Source: Vibrio marinisediminis (GTDB lineage Bacteria > Pseudomonadota > Gammaproteobacteria > Enterobacterales > Vibrionaceae). From it: DNA of 64,000 bases. The stretch covers positions 186,001 through 250,000 of the forward strand of contig NZ_JACFYF010000003.1 of the NCBI RefSeq assembly GCF_014050145.1. The letters are read 5' to 3'. The notes below the pieces were generated by a model, which searched no databases, was not told the DNA's origin, and saw only the letters and a list, made by a program, of their open reading frames with translations. Of this stretch, positions 16,529 to 27,993 are shown one piece after another (positions within the stretch are counted from its first letter, which is position 1; each line of letters begins with the position of its first letter). A program made the translations under genes and the position numbers.

Positions 16529-18517
16529 TTGAGTGACATGGCAAAAAATTTAATTCTGTGGCTTGTTATCGCTGTAGTGTTGATGTCGGTTTTCCAGAGC
16601 TTTGGGCCTAGTGAAAATAGCGGCAGAGCGGTTGATTACACTACATTCGTACAGGAAGTTGGCCAAGGCCAGATTCAGGAAGCAACTTTTAAAGATGGCG
16701 AGATTTCTTTCGTTCGTCGTGGCGGCGGTACTAAATATGTTACCTACATGCCAGTTTACGATCAGAAGCTTCTTGATGACCTAATCAATCAAAATGTGAA
16801 AGTACAAGGCACTCCACCAGAAGAGCAAAGCCTACTAGGTACTATCTTCATCTCTTGGTTCCCAATGATCTTACTGATTGGTGTATGGATTTTCTTCATG
16901 CGTCAAATGCAGGGCGGTGGCGGCAAAGGCGCTATGTCCTTCGGTAAGAGCAAAGCTCGAATGATGAGCGAAGAGCAGATCAAAACACTGTTTTCTGATG
17001 TTGCAGGTTGTGATGAAGCAAAAGAAGACGTGAAAGAACTGGTGGATTACCTACGTGATCCAAGCCGATTCCAAAAACTAGGTGGTAAAATTCCAACTGG
17101 TATTTTGTTGGTCGGTCCTCCTGGTACAGGTAAAACTTTGTTAGCAAAAGCGATTGCTGGTGAAGCTAAAGTACCGTTCTTTACTATTTCAGGTTCTGAC
17201 TTCGTTGAAATGTTTGTCGGTGTGGGTGCATCTCGTGTGCGTGACATGTTTGAACAAGCGAAGAAAGCCGCGCCTTGTATCATCTTTATCGATGAAATCG
17301 ATGCTGTGGGTCGTCAACGTGGCGCTGGTGTTGGTGGTGGTCACGATGAACGTGAACAAACACTGAACCAAATGCTAGTTGAGATGGATGGTTTTGAAGG
17401 TAACGAAGGTATCATCGTTATCGCTGCAACCAACCGTCCTGACGTACTTGACCCAGCACTACTTCGTCCTGGTCGTTTTGACCGTCAAGTGGTCGTTGGT
17501 TTACCAGACGTTCGTGGTCGTGAGCAGATTCTTAAAGTACACATGCGTAAAGTACCACTTGGTGATGGTGTTGAACCGTCGCTGATTGCTCGTGGTACAC
17601 CAGGCTTCTCTGGTGCAGATCTTGCTAACCTAGTTAACGAAGCAGCATTGTTTGCGGCGCGCGGTAACAAGCGCAATGTATCAATGGTTGAATTTGAACT
17701 GGCGAAAGACAAGATCATGATGGGTGCTGAGCGCCGCTCAATGGTTCTTTCTGAAGAAACTAAAGAGTCGACGGCTTATCACGAAGCAGGTCACGCGATT
17801 GTTGGTCGTTTAGTTCCTGAGCATGATCCAGTGTACAAAGTGTCTATCATTCCTCGTGGTCGCGCGTTGGGTGTAACTATGTACCTACCAGAGCAAGACC
17901 GTGTGAGCATGACTCGCCAACATCTAGAGTCTATGATCTCTAGCTTGTACGGTGGTCGTTTGGCTGAAGAAATTATCTACGGCGCAAACAATGTATCAAC
18001 GGGTGCTTCAAACGATATTGAACGTGCAACTGATATCGCGCGTAAGATGGTGACACAATGGGGTTTCTCTGAAAAATTGGGTCCACTATTGTACGCAGAA
18101 GATGAAGGCGAAGTGTTCTTGGGTCGTAGCGTAACGCAAACGAAACACGTTTCTGATGACACGGCTAAGCTGATTGATGATGAAGTTCGTATTCTTATCG
18201 ACCGCAACTATGATCGTGCGCGTAAAATCCTAGAAGAAAACATGGATATTATGCATGCGATGAAAGACGCGCTGGTGAAGTATGAAACTATTGATGCTGG
18301 TCAAATCGATGATTTAATGGAACGTAGAGCAGAGATTCGCGAACCAGCAGGCTGGGGTGATAGCCCAAGCAATAAATCTGACGATAAACCATCAGAGAAA
18401 CCTCAAGCGAAACCAGAAGCGCAAGAGAAGCAAGATGAGCCAGTTGAACCAACTGAGCAATCGCCTTCTCAAGAAAGCACTTCTACTGAAGCGGCAGAGA
18501 AAAAAGACTCTGAATAA
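16529..18517 (+). CDS. ftsH: ATP-dependent zinc metalloprotease FtsH
   Basis: A membrane-anchored AAA+ protease that degrades unassembled membrane proteins and regulators such as LpxC and sigma-32. It is 662 aa with two membrane segments (about 7-24 and 102-123), Walker A GPPGTGKT (196-203), Walker B FIDEID (about 253-258), SRH arginines (RPGRFDRQ, about 313-320) and the zinc motif HEAGH (418-422). The C-terminal tail (about 610-662) is low-complexity, rich in Pro, Glu, Ser and Lys. I chose the TTG at 16529 since GCGAGG precedes it by eight bases; an ATG at 16538 (MAKNLILW) is the alternative. Confidence 0.97.
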   Translation: MSDMAKNLILWLVIAVVLMSVFQSFGPSENSGRAVDYTTFVQEVGQGQIQEATFKDGEISFVRRGGGTKYVTYMPVYDQKLLDDLINQNVKVQGTPPEEQSLLGTIFISWFPMILLIGVWIFFMRQMQGGGGKGAMSFGKSKARMMSEEQIKTLFSDVAGCDEAKEDVKELVDYLRDPSRFQKLGGKIPTGILLVGPPGTGKTLLAKAIAGEAKVPFFTISGSDFVEMFVGVGASRVRDMFEQAKKAAPCIIFIDEIDAVGRQRGAGVGGGHDEREQTLNQMLVEMDGFEGNEGIIVIAATNRPDVLDPALLRPGRFDRQVVVGLPDVRGREQILKVHMRKVPLGDGVEPSLIARGTPGFSGADLANLVNEAALFAARGNKRNVSMVEFELAKDKIMMGAERRSMVLSEETKESTAYHEAGHAIVGRLVPEHDPVYKVSIIPRGRALGVTMYLPEQDRVSMTRQHLESMISSLYGGRLAEEIIYGANNVSTGASNDIERATDIARKMVTQWGFSEKLGPLLYAEDEGEVFLGRSVTQTKHVSDDTAKLIDDEVRILIDRNYDRARKILEENMDIMHAMKDALVKYETIDAGQIDDLMERRAEIREPAGWGDSPSNKSDDKPSEKPQAKPEAQEKQDEPVEPTEQSPSQESTSTEAAEKKDSE

Positions 18518-18533
18518 TTGAGTATGAAACAAT

Positions 18534-18559
18534 AAACCCCGGGGAAACCCGGGGTTTTT
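18534..18559 (+). terminator. Terminator between ftsH and folP
   Basis: AAACCCCGGG, loop GAAA, CCCGGGGTTT then TT. It ends only 6-9 bases before the folP start codon, so the folP ribosome binding region overlaps its 3' arm. Confidence 0.85.
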
Positions 18560-18565
18560 CTATTT

Positions 18566-19399
18566 ATGATGAAAATTAAAGCCAATAATAAAATCCTCGA
18601 TCTTTCTCAGCCACAAGTGATGGGGATTCTCAACGTAACGCCTGATTCATTCTCAGACGGTGGCAAGTACAGCACACTTGATAATGCACTGCTTCAAGCT
18701 GAGAAAATGATTGCGGCGGGAGTGACCATTATTGATATTGGTGGCGAGTCGACTAGACCTGGGGCGCCTGATGTGTCATTGCAAGATGAGCTCGCACGGG
18801 TGATTCCGGTTATCAAAGCGATTCGTCAGCAGCATGATGTCTGGATCTCTATTGATACTAGTAAAGCTGAAGTGATGCGACAAGCTATCGCAGCCGGTGC
18901 TGATTTGATCAATGATGTGCGTTCTCTGCGAGAGCCGGGTGCATTAGAAGTGGCTGCCGAAGCCGGTTTACCTATTTGTTTGATGCATATGCAAGGTCAG
19001 CCTCGTACCATGCAATCAGCCCCTCACTACGATGATTTGATGCAGGAGGTGGGTGAGTTCCTACAAGAGCGCATTGCGGCTTGTGAAGCGGCTGGTATCC
19101 AGCGTGAGCAACTCATCTTAGATCCGGGTTTTGGCTTTGGTAAAACCTTAGAGCATAATTACCACATGCTGGCGAACTTCGAAGCTTTCCATCAATTTGG
19201 CTTACCTGTGCTCGCAGGGATGTCCCGAAAATCGATGTTGTTTAAACTATTGGATAAAACGCCAGCTGAATGTGTTGCAGCCAGTGTAAGTTGCGCTACC
19301 ATAGCCGCCATGAAAGGCGCGCAGATTATTCGAGTGCACGATTTTGAACAAACGCTTGATGCAATCAAGGTGGTGATCGCCACCTTGGACAATCAATAA
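18566..19399 (+). CDS. folP: Dihydropteroate synthase
   Basis: Joins 6-hydroxymethyl-dihydropterin pyrophosphate with p-aminobenzoate in folate synthesis, the sulfonamide target. It is 277 aa, a TIM barrel with [14 protein letters not shown] (about residues 20-33), the ESTRPGA loop (about 62-68), and DPGFGFGKT. Two start codons are adjacent (18566 and 18569). The only G-rich stretch upstream lies inside the preceding terminator stem, so translation initiation may depend on that hairpin opening. glmM follows after 20 bases, forming the common ftsH-folP-glmM group. Confidence 0.96.
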   Translation: MMKIKANNKILDLSQPQVMGILNVTPDSFSDGGKYSTLDNALLQAEKMIAAGVTIIDIGGESTRPGAPDVSLQDELARVIPVIKAIRQQHDVWISIDTSKAEVMRQAIAAGADLINDVRSLREPGALEVAAEAGLPICLMHMQGQPRTMQSAPHYDDLMQEVGEFLQERIAACEAAGIQREQLILDPGFGFGKTLEHNYHMLANFEAFHQFGLPVLAGMSRKSMLFKLLDKTPAECVAASVSCATIAAMKGAQIIRVHDFEQTLDAIKVVIATLDNQ

Positions 19400-19419
19400 A
19401 TAAAAATAAAGGAAATATC

Positions 19420-20760
19420 ATGTCTGACAAAAGACGTTATTTTGGTACCGACGGAGTTCGTGGCAAAGTTGGACAGTACCCTATTACTCCAGATTTCGTA
19501 CTAAAACTTGGCTGGGCTGCAGGTCGAGTATTGGCAAAGCAAGGCACCAAAAAAGTCATCATCGGTAAAGATACTCGTATTTCAGGCTACATGTTGGAAT
19601 CGGCATTAGAAGCTGGTTTAGCGGCGGCTGGTTTGAAAGCGACCTTTACCGGTCCTATGCCAACCCCAGCGGTTGCTTATTTAACCCAAACCTTCCGTGC
19701 GGAAGCGGGCATTGTGATTTCGGCATCACACAACCCTTATTACGACAATGGCATCAAGTTCTTTTCATCTGAAGGTACTAAACTGCCAGATGATGTTGAG
19801 TTGGCAATTGAAGCAGAGCTGGATAAAGACATCGAATGCGTTGAGTCAGCCTTGTTAGGTAAAGCAACTCGCTTAACAGATGCGGCAGGTCGTTATATTG
19901 AATTTTGTAAGAGCACATTCCCTTCAGAGCTTAGCCTAGCAGGTTTAAAAATCGTGGTTGATTGCGCTCATGGTGCGACTTACCACATTGCCCCAGCAGT
20001 ATTTTCAGAGCTTGGTGCAGAAGTGGTGGCTATGGGTGTTGAGCCAAATGGTATCAATATCAATGACGAAGTGGGTGCAACGGATGTACGTGCACTACAA
20101 AAGCGCGTTGTCGCTGAAAGTGCTCATCTAGGTTTGGCTTTTGATGGTGATGGTGACCGTATTATTATGGTTGATCACCTAGGAAACAAAGTGGATGGCG
20201 ACCAAATTGCTTACATCATTGCTCGTGATGCACTACGCCGTGGCGAGTTAAAAGGTGGTGTCGTTGGTACCTTAATGACCAACCTTGGCATGGAGAACGG
20301 TCTTAAACAGTTGGGAATTCCATTTCTACGCGCAGCAGTCGGTGACCGCTACGTGATGGAAAAACTGATGGAGAAGGGCTGGAAGATTGGTGCAGAGAAC
20401 TCTGGTCATGTTATTTTGCTCGATAAGGTGACAACGGGTGATGCCATTGTTGCTGCGCTGCAAGTCCTAGCTTCGGTTGTCGGCAGTGATCTATCACTAA
20501 ATGAGTTGTCTCAAGGCATGACCTTGTACCCGCAGGTACTAGAAAACGTACGTTTTAGTGGTGACTCAAACCCATTGGAAGCGGAAGCAGTAAAACAGTC
20601 AGTTATCGATGTTGAAACCGCTTTAGGCGACAAAGGGCGAGTACTGCTGCGTAAATCAGGTACCGAGCCATTGATCCGTGTTATGGTCGAAGGTGAGGAT
20701 GCGGAATTGGTACAAAGCTCAGCACTTAAAATTGCCGACGCAGTGAAGGCCAGTTTTTAG
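19420..20760 (+). CDS. glmM: Phosphoglucosamine mutase
   Basis: Interconverts glucosamine-6-phosphate and glucosamine-1-phosphate on the way to UDP-GlcNAc for peptidoglycan and LPS. It is 446 aa with the phosphoserine loop ISASHNP (Ser103, equivalent to E. coli Ser102), the metal-binding DGDGDR (about 241-246), the sugar-binding GAENSGH region and the phosphate-binding [12 protein letters not shown] near the C-terminus. AAAGGA precedes the ATG. It is likely translated from a folP-glmM transcript and ends at the hairpin at 20779-20805. Confidence 0.97.
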   Translation: MSDKRRYFGTDGVRGKVGQYPITPDFVLKLGWAAGRVLAKQGTKKVIIGKDTRISGYMLESALEAGLAAAGLKATFTGPMPTPAVAYLTQTFRAEAGIVISASHNPYYDNGIKFFSSEGTKLPDDVELAIEAELDKDIECVESALLGKATRLTDAAGRYIEFCKSTFPSELSLAGLKIVVDCAHGATYHIAPAVFSELGAEVVAMGVEPNGININDEVGATDVRALQKRVVAESAHLGLAFDGDGDRIIMVDHLGNKVDGDQIAYIIARDALRRGELKGGVVGTLMTNLGMENGLKQLGIPFLRAAVGDRYVMEKLMEKGWKIGAENSGHVILLDKVTTGDAIVAALQVLASVVGSDLSLNELSQGMTLYPQVLENVRFSGDSNPLEAEAVKQSVIDVETALGDKGRVLLRKSGTEPLIRVMVEGEDAELVQSSALKIADAVKASF

Positions 20761-20778
20761 AACACTAACCTCAATAAC

Positions 20779-20805
20779 GATAAGGGGAATATTAAGCCCC
20801 TTATC
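20779..20805 (+). terminator. glmM terminator
   Basis: GATAAGGGG, 9-base loop, CCCCTTATC followed by TGTTTATT, starting 18 bases after the glmM stop. Confidence 0.78.
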
Positions 20806-20886
20806 TGTTTATTGATGGAAGAAATTCCATATTGCCCTTTTTTTGACCGTTTGAATCTCAAGTTGTGCTTTTTTGGTAATTTTCTC

Positions 20887-20915
20887 TTGTCAGCGTTGGT
20901 CTGTTTCGCTAGTAT
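20887..20915 (+). promoter_or_regulatory. Promoter of secG and the tRNA-Leu gene
   Basis: -35 TTGTCA (20887-20892), 17-base spacer, -10 TAGTAT (20910-20915). It is the best sigma-70 match in the 247-base glmM-secG gap. Just downstream, CCTT-CATA-AAGG forms a small hairpin in the leader. Confidence 0.55.
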
Positions 20916-21007
20916 TGCTCCGCCTTCATAAAGGAGGTCGCTAGCCTTGTTCTGGAATTAAATTTCGAGCGGCGCTGGCCTAACAATTTGGAACATAGGT
21001 GGACAAC

Positions 21008-21346
21008 ATGTTTTCAGTTCTACTTGTGATTTACCTGTTGGCAGCGGTTGGTGTAATCGGCCTCGTGTTGATTCAACAAGGTAAAGGCGCAGATATGGGA
21101 GCCTCATTCGGTGCAGGCGCATCAAACACAGTGTTTGGCGCAAGCGGCTCAGGTAATTTTTTAACCCGAATGACTGCAGTTTTTGCAACAGTATTTTTTG
21201 TCATCAGCCTAGTGCTAGGTAACATGTCAACTCATAAAACTGAATCTCAGTGGGTTGACCCGACTCAAGGTCAAGTTATTGAGCAAGTTGCTGATGATGT
21301 AGCGAGTGATGTTCCAGCTCCTTTGAGCGAAGAAATCCCGCAATAA
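21008..21346 (+). CDS. secG: Preprotein translocase subunit SecG
   Basis: The small accessory subunit of the SecYEG inner membrane channel. It is 112 aa with two membrane segments (about 3-22 and 52-72) separated by the hallmark LIQQGKGADMGASFGAGAS, then a variable acidic C-terminal tail. I chose the ATG at 21008 with AGGTGG five bases upstream; a GTG at 20999 lies inside that ribosome binding site. The tRNA-Leu gene starts 11 bases after its stop and is probably processed from the same transcript, as in E. coli secG-leuU. Confidence 0.95.
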   Translation: MFSVLLVIYLLAAVGVIGLVLIQQGKGADMGASFGAGASNTVFGASGSGNFLTRMTAVFATVFFVISLVLGNMSTHKTESQWVDPTQGQVIEQVADDVASDVPAPLSEEIPQ

Positions 21347-21357
21347 GCGATTACGCT

Positions 21358-21441
21358 GCCGAGATGGTGAAATTGGTAGACACGCTAGCATGAGGTGCTA
21401 GTGCCTATGGTGTGAGGGTTCGAGTCCCTCTCTCGGCACCA
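21358..21441 (+). tRNA. tRNA-Leu (anticodon GAG)
   Basis: An 84-base class II tRNA with acceptor stem GCCGAGA / TCTCGGC, discriminator A and encoded CCA. The anticodon stem CTAGC/GCTAG encloses loop ATGAGGT, with anticodon GAG at 21392-21394. A long variable arm and the TTCGAGTC T-loop are present. This is the leuU position, directly after secG. Confidence 0.97.
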
Positions 21442-21454
21442 TTGATTTACAAAC

Positions 21455-21482
21455 TTGTAAAACCTCTTATTGAGCGTATAAT
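21455..21482 (+). promoter_or_regulatory. Promoter of the initiator tRNA / rimP-nusA-infB operon
   Basis: -35 TTGTAA (21455-21460), 16-base spacer, -10 TATAAT (21477-21482), 16 bases before the tRNA 5' end. Confidence 0.65.
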
Positions 21483-21497
21483 GCTCAGCAAGTCGGA

Positions 21498-21574
<77 letters not shown>

Positions 21575-21665
21575 ATCCTTCTGGATAGGTCAAGTTTGCG
21601 CAAAGCGATTTACTTTTGTTTTGCGAGTTAAACAGCTACTGTTTAACGCATCAGGGTCCAGCAAT

Positions 21666-21694
21666 AAAAAACCCCGACTTTTTCGGGGTTTTTT
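21666..21694 (+). terminator. Terminator between initiator tRNA and rimP
   Basis: AACCCCGA, loop CTTTT, TCGGGGTT flanked by A and T runs. Readthrough or an internal promoter must feed rimP, as at E. coli metY-nusA. Confidence 0.88.
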
Positions 21695-21784
21695 ATTATC
21701 TAAATTTTCGTAACAGAATTTTTAGATCTTGCTTGGAATTTAAATTGGGCTCTATGCCCTTTTTTTGTTTCTGGAGTGGTTCAA

Positions 21785-22240
21785 ATGACTGGTTTAGAAA
21801 GACAACTTACTGAAATGCTTGACGCTCCAGTAGGAGCATTAGGCTACGAGTTAGTAGGATTAGAATTTATTCGTGCAGGTGAGCACTCAACACTTCGTAT
21901 CTACATTGATCATGAAAATGGTATTAATGTGGACGCTTGTGCAGAAGTTAGCCATCAAGTAAGCGCTGTACTAGATGTAGAGGATCCTATTTCAGTAGCG
22001 TATAACCTTGAGGTTTCATCTCCTGGTCTAGAAAGACCACTATTTAAAGCTGCGCACTACGAGCAATTTATTGGTCACGAGGTGAGCATCGTTTTGAAGA
22101 TGGCTGTAGGTAATCGTCGTAAATGGAAAGGTACTATCCAATCTATCGATGGTGAAACCGTCTCTGTTACTGTTGAAGGTAACGAAGAGCAGTTTGCGTT
22201 AAGCAACATTTCCAAAGCTAACCTGATCCCTAAATTTTAG
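21785..22240 (+). CDS. rimP: Ribosome maturation factor RimP
   Basis: A factor needed for 30S subunit maturation. It is 151 aa with the N-terminal alpha/beta domain ([23 protein letters not shown], described at about residues 24-45), the [10 protein letters not shown] motif, and a C-terminal Sm-like domain. I chose the ATG at 21785 ([10 protein letters not shown]), eight bases after TGGAG; a GTG at 21776 overlaps that site. It is the first gene of the rimP-nusA-infB-rbfA-truB operon. Confidence 0.96.
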   Translation: MTGLERQLTEMLDAPVGALGYELVGLEFIRAGEHSTLRIYIDHENGINVDACAEVSHQVSAVLDVEDPISVAYNLEVSSPGLERPLFKAAHYEQFIGHEVSIVLKMAVGNRRKWKGTIQSIDGETVSVTVEGNEEQFALSNISKANLIPKF

Positions 22241-22274
22241 GTCCCTAAAAATTAAAGCTTAGAGGCTAATTAAA

Positions 22275-23762
22275 ATGAGTAAAGAAATTTTAGCGGTAGC
22301 AGAGGCAGTATCAAACGAGAAAGGTGTTCCTCGTGAGCGTATTTTCGAAGCACTAGAAATCGCTCTGGCTACTTCTACTAAGAAAAAACGCGAAATCGAA
22401 ATCGACGTTCGTGTTGCTATTGACCGCAAAACTGGCGAATTTGAAACTTTCCGTCGTTGGTTAGTTGTTGAAGAAGTTGAATTCCCAACAAAAGAGATCT
22501 CTTTTGAAGCAGCAAGTTATGATGACGAAACTGTTCAATTGGGCGATTATGTTGAAGATGAAATCGAGTCAGTAACATTTGACCGCATTACAACTCAAAC
22601 AGCGAAACAAGTTATCGTACAAAAAGTACGTGAAGCTGAACGTGCACAAATCGTTGAACAGTTCATGGACAACGAAGGCGAGCTAGTGACTGGTGTGGTT
22701 AAGAAAGTTAACCGTGAAACTATCGTACTGGATCTAGGTAACAACGCAGAAGCGGTAATCCTACGTGATGACCAACTTCCACGTGAAAACTTCCGCCCAG
22801 GTGACCGTGTTCGTGGTCTACTTTACAAAGTAGCGCCAGAAGCTCGTGGCTTCCAGCTGTTTATTACACGTTCTAAGCCAGAAATGCTGGCTGAACTGTT
22901 CCGCGTAGAAGTGCCAGAAATCGCTGAAGAAATCATCGAATTGAAAGGCGCGGCTCGTGATCCAGGTTCACGTGCGAAAATTGCAGTAAAAACCAATGAC
23001 CGTCGTATCGACCCAGTTGGTGCGTGTGTTGGTATGCGTGGTGCGCGTGTACAAGCAGTATCTGGCGAACTTGGCGGTGAGCGTATTGATATCGTTCTTT
23101 GGGACGATAACCCAGCGCAATTCGTTATCAACGCAATGGCTCCTGCTGATGTAGCATCAATCATCGTTGATGAAGATGCACACGCAATGGACATCGCTGT
23201 TGAAGCTGATAATCTAGCGCAAGCAATTGGCCGTAACGGTCAAAACGTACGTTTAGCATCTCAACTAACTGGTTGGGAACTGAACGTAATGACGGTTGAA
23301 GATCTACAGAAGAAACACGCTGAAGAATCTCAAGCGTCACTAGAAAACTTCATGAAGTATCTAGATATTGAAGAAGACTTTGCACAACTACTTGTTGAAG
23401 AAGGTTTCTCTACTCTAGAAGAAATCGCTTATGTACCTGTAGGTGAGCTTCTAGAAATCGACGGTCTTAACGAAGAGATCATCGAAGAATTGCGCAGCCG
23501 AGCGAAAGAAGCACTAACTACGCTTGCTCTTGCGCAAGAAGAGTCGTTTGACGGTTTGGAACCTGCAGATGACTTACTAGCCCTTGAAGGTCTAGAACGT
23601 GAAATGGCATTCAAACTGGCAGCTAAAGGTGTCGCTACACTAGAAGACCTAGCTGACCAGGGTATCGATGACTTAGAAGGTATCGAAGGACTAACGGACG
23701 AGCGAGCAGGTGAGCTTATTATGGCTGCGCGTAACATTTGTTGGTTCGGAGAAGAAGAATAA
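22275..23762 (+). CDS. nusA: Transcription termination/antitermination factor NusA
   Basis: Binds RNA polymerase and nascent RNA to control pausing, termination and antitermination. It is 495 aa: the N-terminal RNAP-binding domain (about 1-125), an S1 domain (about 133-200), and two KH domains (about 230-345, with [11 protein letters not shown]). Two acidic helix-hairpin-helix repeats typical of gammaproteobacteria follow (about 360-490, [17 protein letters not shown] and [17 protein letters not shown]). It lies 34 bases after rimP and 20 bases before infB. Confidence 0.97.
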   Translation: MSKEILAVAEAVSNEKGVPRERIFEALEIALATSTKKKREIEIDVRVAIDRKTGEFETFRRWLVVEEVEFPTKEISFEAASYDDETVQLGDYVEDEIESVTFDRITTQTAKQVIVQKVREAERAQIVEQFMDNEGELVTGVVKKVNRETIVLDLGNNAEAVILRDDQLPRENFRPGDRVRGLLYKVAPEARGFQLFITRSKPEMLAELFRVEVPEIAEEIIELKGAARDPGSRAKIAVKTNDRRIDPVGACVGMRGARVQAVSGELGGERIDIVLWDDNPAQFVINAMAPADVASIIVDEDAHAMDIAVEADNLAQAIGRNGQNVRLASQLTGWELNVMTVEDLQKKHAEESQASLENFMKYLDIEEDFAQLLVEEGFSTLEEIAYVPVGELLEIDGLNEEIIEELRSRAKEALTTLALAQEESFDGLEPADDLLALEGLEREMAFKLAAKGVATLEDLADQGIDDLEGIEGLTDERAGELIMAARNICWFGEEE

Positions 23763-23782
23763 CTCAGCAAGGAGGAAGCGGA

Positions 23783-26476
23783 ATGACACAACTTACAGTA
23801 GAAACTCTGGGTGAAGAGATTGGTACGCCAGTTGACCGCTTGATTGAACAACTTGCTGATGCTGGAATTAATAAGTCAGGAAGCGATGCAATTTCAGAAG
23901 ACGAGAAGCAACAACTTCTAAGTCATCTTAAAAAGGAACACGGCGATTCATCGGGCGATTCAGCGCCTACTCGTTTAACGTTGCAACGTAAAACGCGTAG
24001 CACACTGAGTGTGAACGCTGGCGGCGGTAAGAGTAAAGATGTTCAAGTCGAAGTGCGCAAAAAGCGCACTTACGTAAAACGCAGCTCTATTGAAGATCAA
24101 GCGAATCTTGAAGCTGAAGAAGCAGCGAAGAAAGAAGCGGAAGAGCTAGCGAAGCGTGAGGCTGAGGAACTAGCACAACGCGAAGCTGCAGAGAAAGCAC
24201 AACGCGAGGCCGAAGAGAAAGCGAAGCGAGAAGCGGATGCAAAACGCGACGCTGAAGAGAAGGCCCAACGCGTACAAGCTGATAAGGCTAAGAAAGACAT
24301 GAATGCAAAAAATGCGGATGTGAATACGCAAGCTAAAAAAGAAGCTGACGAACTAAAACGTCGTCAGGAAGAAGAAGCTCAACGTAAAGCTGAAGAAGAA
24401 GCTGCAAAGCTTGTTGAAGAAGCGCGTAAACTTGCTGAAGAAAACAGCGAGCGTTGGACTGAAGAAGAAAAGAAAAAGAAAGAGTTAGAGAATTCTGACT
24501 ACCACGTAACGACTTCTACTTACGCTCGTGAAGCGGAAGACGCTGCCGACCTTAAAGAAGAAGGCGCTGGTACTACTCGTCGTCGTAAACAGAAAAAAAT
24601 GTCTACGAAGAGCGATTCACAAGAGCGCGGCGGACGTAATGCTCGCGGTGGTCGTGGTCGTGGTAAAATGGCGAAACCTAGCTCAATGCAGCAAGCGTTT
24701 GACAAGACTGCTTCTGTTGCAAAATCGGATGTTGTGATTGGTGAAACAATCGTACTGTCTGAACTTGCAAACAAGATGTCTGTTAAAGCGACTGAAGTTA
24801 TTAAAGTGATGATGAAGATGGGCGCCATGGCGACTATCAACCAAGTCATTGACCAAGAAACTGCAGCACTAGTTGCTGAAGAAATGGGTCACAAGGTTAT
24901 TCTTCGTAAAGAGAATGAACTTGAAGAAGCGGTACTAAACGATCGTGATAACAACGCTGAAGCCGTACCTCGTGCTCCAGTAGTTACTATCATGGGTCAC
25001 GTTGACCACGGTAAAACGTCAACACTTGACTACATTCGTCGTACTCACGTTGCATCAGGCGAAGCGGGCGGTATCACACAGCACATTGGTGCATACCACG
25101 TTGAAACTGAAAACGGTATGATCACTTTCCTTGATACTCCTGGACACGCAGCGTTTACTGCTATGCGTGCTCGTGGTGCTCAAGCGACAGATATCGTTGT
25201 TCTTGTTGTTGCAGCTGACGATGGCGTAATGCCACAAACAGTAGAAGCAATCCAGCACGCGAAAGCGGCGGGTGTACCTCTGATTGTTGCTGTGAACAAG
25301 ATCGATAAAGAAGGCGCAAACCCAGATAACGTTAAGAATGAGCTAGCTCAGTACGATGTTATTCCTGAGGAATGGGGCGGTGAGAACATGTTCGTTCACA
25401 TCTCTGCAAAAGAAGGTACCAACATTGATGGTCTTCTAGAAGCGATCCTTCTTCAATCTGAAGTACTAGAACTGACTGCTGTTGCTGAAGGCATGGCATC
25501 AGGTGTGGTTGTTGAATCTCGCCTAGATAAAGGTCGTGGTCCAGTTGCTACTGTTCTTGTACAGTCTGGTACGCTAAACAAAGGCGACATCGTTCTTTGT
25601 GGTCAAGAGTACGGTCGTGTACGTGCAATGCGTGATGAGCTAGGTAAAGAAATTACTCAAGCTGGTCCGTCTATTCCTGTAGAGATCCTAGGTCTTTCAG
25701 GTGTGCCGTCATCAGGTGACGAAGCTACAGTTGTTCGTGACGAGCGTAAAGCACGTGAAGTTGCAAACTACCGCGCTGGTAAGTTCCGCGAAGTGAAACT
25801 TGCTCGTCAGCAGAAATCTAAACTAGAAAACATGTTCGCGAACATGGCTGCTGGTGAAGTTGCTGAGCTAAATGTAGTACTGAAAGCTGACGTACAAGGT
25901 TCTGTAGAAGCAATTGCTGACTCTCTACTGAAACTGTCAACTGACGAAGTGAAAGTAAACATCGTAGGTTCTGGTGTTGGTGGTATTACTGAAACTGATG
26001 CTGTTCTAGCTGAAGCTTCAAACGCTATCATCCTAGGCTTCAACGTTCGTGCTGATGCGTCTGCGCGTCGTGCAATTGAAACTGCAAGCGTTGACCTACG
26101 TTATTACTCAATCATTTACCAATTGATTGACGAAGTTAAACAAGCAATGAGCGGTATGCTTGCTCCAGAATTCAAGCAAGAGATCATTGGTCTTGCTGAA
26201 GTTCGTGACGTATTTAAGTCACCTAAACTGGGCGCAATTGCTGGTTGTATGGTTACTGAAGGTCTGATTAAGCGTAACAACCCAATCCGCGTACTGCGTG
26301 AGAACGTTGTTATCTACGAAGGTGAACTAGAGTCACTACGTCGCTTTAAAGATGACGTTCAAGAAGTTAAAAATGGTTACGAGTGTGGTATCGGCGTTAA
26401 GAACTACAACGATGTTCGCGTAGGCGACCAAATCGAAGTATTCGAAATCATCGAAATCAAACGTACACTAGATTAA
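23783..26476 (+). CDS. infB: Translation initiation factor IF-2
   Basis: The GTPase that brings initiator tRNA to the 30S subunit. It is 897 aa from the ATG at 23783, which follows an excellent AAGGAGGAAG site; an earlier in-frame start inside nusA is not needed. Domains are an IF2-N domain (about 1-50), a long highly charged Glu/Ala/Lys/Arg-rich region (about 95-260) that is probably a coiled coil or extended linker, a second IF2-N domain, the G domain with [13 protein letters not shown] and NKID, and the fMet-tRNA-binding C-terminal domains. The E. coli gene has internal starts giving shorter isoforms; that cannot be judged here. Confidence 0.97.
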   Translation: MTQLTVETLGEEIGTPVDRLIEQLADAGINKSGSDAISEDEKQQLLSHLKKEHGDSSGDSAPTRLTLQRKTRSTLSVNAGGGKSKDVQVEVRKKRTYVKRSSIEDQANLEAEEAAKKEAEELAKREAEELAQREAAEKAQREAEEKAKREADAKRDAEEKAQRVQADKAKKDMNAKNADVNTQAKKEADELKRRQEEEAQRKAEEEAAKLVEEARKLAEENSERWTEEEKKKKELENSDYHVTTSTYAREAEDAADLKEEGAGTTRRRKQKKMSTKSDSQERGGRNARGGRGRGKMAKPSSMQQAFDKTASVAKSDVVIGETIVLSELANKMSVKATEVIKVMMKMGAMATINQVIDQETAALVAEEMGHKVILRKENELEEAVLNDRDNNAEAVPRAPVVTIMGHVDHGKTSTLDYIRRTHVASGEAGGITQHIGAYHVETENGMITFLDTPGHAAFTAMRARGAQATDIVVLVVAADDGVMPQTVEAIQHAKAAGVPLIVAVNKIDKEGANPDNVKNELAQYDVIPEEWGGENMFVHISAKEGTNIDGLLEAILLQSEVLELTAVAEGMASGVVVESRLDKGRGPVATVLVQSGTLNKGDIVLCGQEYGRVRAMRDELGKEITQAGPSIPVEILGLSGVPSSGDEATVVRDERKAREVANYRAGKFREVKLARQQKSKLENMFANMAAGEVAELNVVLKADVQGSVEAIADSLLKLSTDEVKVNIVGSGVGGITETDAVLAEASNAIILGFNVRADASARRAIETASVDLRYYSIIYQLIDEVKQAMSGMLAPEFKQEIIGLAEVRDVFKSPKLGAIAGCMVTEGLIKRNNPIRVLRENVVIYEGELESLRRFKDDVQEVKNGYECGIGVKNYNDVRVGDQIEVFEIIEIKRTLD

Positions 26477-26534
26477 TAGACTAAAATTACTTAATACCCT
26501 GAAAGGTAATTAGTAATTGGTTGTTGAATACACC

Positions 26535-26563
26535 ATGGGGGGCTGGGATAACCATCCCCCCAT
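26535..26563 (+). terminator. G/C hairpin between infB and rbfA (possible attenuator)
   Basis: ATGGGGGG, 13-base loop, CCCCCCAT followed by the T-rich TCTTTCTATTT. It looks like a leaky terminator or processing site inside the operon. Confidence 0.6.
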
Positions 26564-26586
26564 TCTTTCTATTTAAGAGAAATATT

Positions 26587-26982
26587 ATGGCAAGAGAATT
26601 TAGCCGCACGCAGCGTGTTTCACAGCAGCTGCAAAAAGAACTCGCGATGATCATTCAACGTGAAGTGCGTGACTCACGTTTAGGTATGGTTACCATTTCA
26701 GACGTTGAAGTATCACGTGACCTTGCTTACGCAAAAGTATTCGTTACTTTCCTATGTGTTGGTGAACAAACTCCAGAAAGCTGTCTAGCGGCACTGAAAG
26801 AGCACGAAGTGCCGATTCGCATGATGCTAGGTAAGCGTATTCGTCATCGCTTAACGCCAGAAGTTCGTTTTACTTACGACAACACTCTTGTTGAAGGTAT
26901 GCGTATGTCTAGCTTAGTAAGTGACGTGTTGAACGAAGATAAGCGTAAGCAGAAAGAAGCAGGTCGCGAGGACGAAGAGTAA
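26587..26982 (+). CDS. rbfA: 30S ribosome-binding factor RbfA
   Basis: A cold-shock-linked 30S maturation factor with a single KH-like domain. It is 131 aa from the ATG at 26587 ([20 protein letters not shown]), which has AAGAGA upstream. An upstream in-frame extension would run through the hairpin at 26535-26563. Its TAA overlaps the truB ATG (TAATG), which indicates translational coupling. Confidence 0.96.
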   Translation: MAREFSRTQRVSQQLQKELAMIIQREVRDSRLGMVTISDVEVSRDLAYAKVFVTFLCVGEQTPESCLAALKEHEVPIRMMLGKRIRHRLTPEVRFTYDNTLVEGMRMSSLVSDVLNEDKRKQKEAGREDEE

Positions 26983-27938
26983 TGGCTCGTCGTCGCAAAG
27001 GTCGTCCAATTGATGGTGTTATCCTGCTGGATAAGCCAACTGGTATTTCGTCTAATGATGCGCTGCAAAAAGTAAAACGTATCTATTTTGCGGAAAAAGC
27101 CGGTCATACTGGCGCTCTAGATCCTTTAGCAACAGGCATGCTGCCAATTTGCTTGGGTGAAGCGACCAAGTTTTCTCAGTTTCTTCTTGATTCGGATAAG
27201 CGCTACCGTGTGATCGCCAAACTTGGCGAGCGCACTAACACCTCTGACTCTGATGGTGAAGTGGTTGAAACGCGTCCTGTCGATGTTGATTTGACCAAGC
27301 TTGAAGCTTGCATTGATACATTCCGTGGCGTATCTGATCAAGTACCTTCAATGTTCTCAGCGCTAAAATACCAAGGTAAGCCTTTGTATGAATACGCACG
27401 AGCAGGTATTGAAGTTCCTCGTGAATCGCGCAAGATCACCGTGTACGAAATTGTGCTTCACCGCTTTGAAGGCGATGAAGTGGAGATGGAAGTACACTGC
27501 TCGAAAGGCACCTATATTCGTACTATCGTTGATGACTTAGGTGAATTACTTGGCTGTGGCGCTCATGTGACGATGCTTCGTCGCACTGCGGTTGCTAAGT
27601 ATCCGTATGAGAAAATGGTGACACTTGAGCAGTTAAACGAATTGCTTGAGCAAGCACATCGTGAAGAGATTGCTCCTCGCGAATTGCTTGATCCGTTGCT
27701 AATGCCAATGGATAGCGCTGTGGAAGACCTACCAGAAGTGAATATGAATGCAGAGTTGACCGATTTGGTTCAACATGGCATGCCAGTTCAAGTCTCTGGT
27801 GCCCCTGCAGAAGGAACAGTACGCATGACCAGCGGAGTTGAGAGACTCTTTATTGGCGTCGCACAAATCGACGACAATGGCCGTGTAGCGCCGAAACGTC
27901 TAGTGGTGTTTCGCGAACCAGAACTCTCTAATGCTTAA
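26982..27938 (+). CDS. truB: tRNA pseudouridine-55 synthase TruB
   Basis: Makes pseudouridine 55 in the T-loop of most tRNAs. It is 318 aa with the catalytic aspartate in [14 protein letters not shown] (Asp47, E. coli Asp48) and a C-terminal PUA domain. It overlaps rbfA by one base. In most gammaproteobacteria rpsO and pnp follow; here a strong terminator and the convergent tolC follow instead. Confidence 0.96.
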   Translation: MARRRKGRPIDGVILLDKPTGISSNDALQKVKRIYFAEKAGHTGALDPLATGMLPICLGEATKFSQFLLDSDKRYRVIAKLGERTNTSDSDGEVVETRPVDVDLTKLEACIDTFRGVSDQVPSMFSALKYQGKPLYEYARAGIEVPRESRKITVYEIVLHRFEGDEVEMEVHCSKGTYIRTIVDDLGELLGCGAHVTMLRRTAVAKYPYEKMVTLEQLNELLEQAHREEIAPRELLDPLLMPMDSAVEDLPEVNMNAELTDLVQHGMPVQVSGAPAEGTVRMTSGVERLFIGVAQIDDNGRVAPKRLVVFREPELSNA

Positions 27939-27962
27939 GTTAGGTTGAGAAACTGTGAAAAC

Positions 27963-27993
27963 AAAAAAACCTGCTCATTGAGCAGGTTTTTTT
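27963..27993. terminator. Bidirectional terminator, truB / tolC
   Basis: AAAAAAACCTGCTC, loop ATT, GAGCAGGTTTTTTT: a perfect 14-bp stem counting the A-T ends. Confidence 0.92.

Noticed and set aside
24097-24300. Repetitive Glu/Ala/Lys/Arg segment in infB as a possible DNA repeat or insertion
   Set aside because: It is the normal charged linker of gammaproteobacterial IF2; the repeats are irregular at the DNA level.
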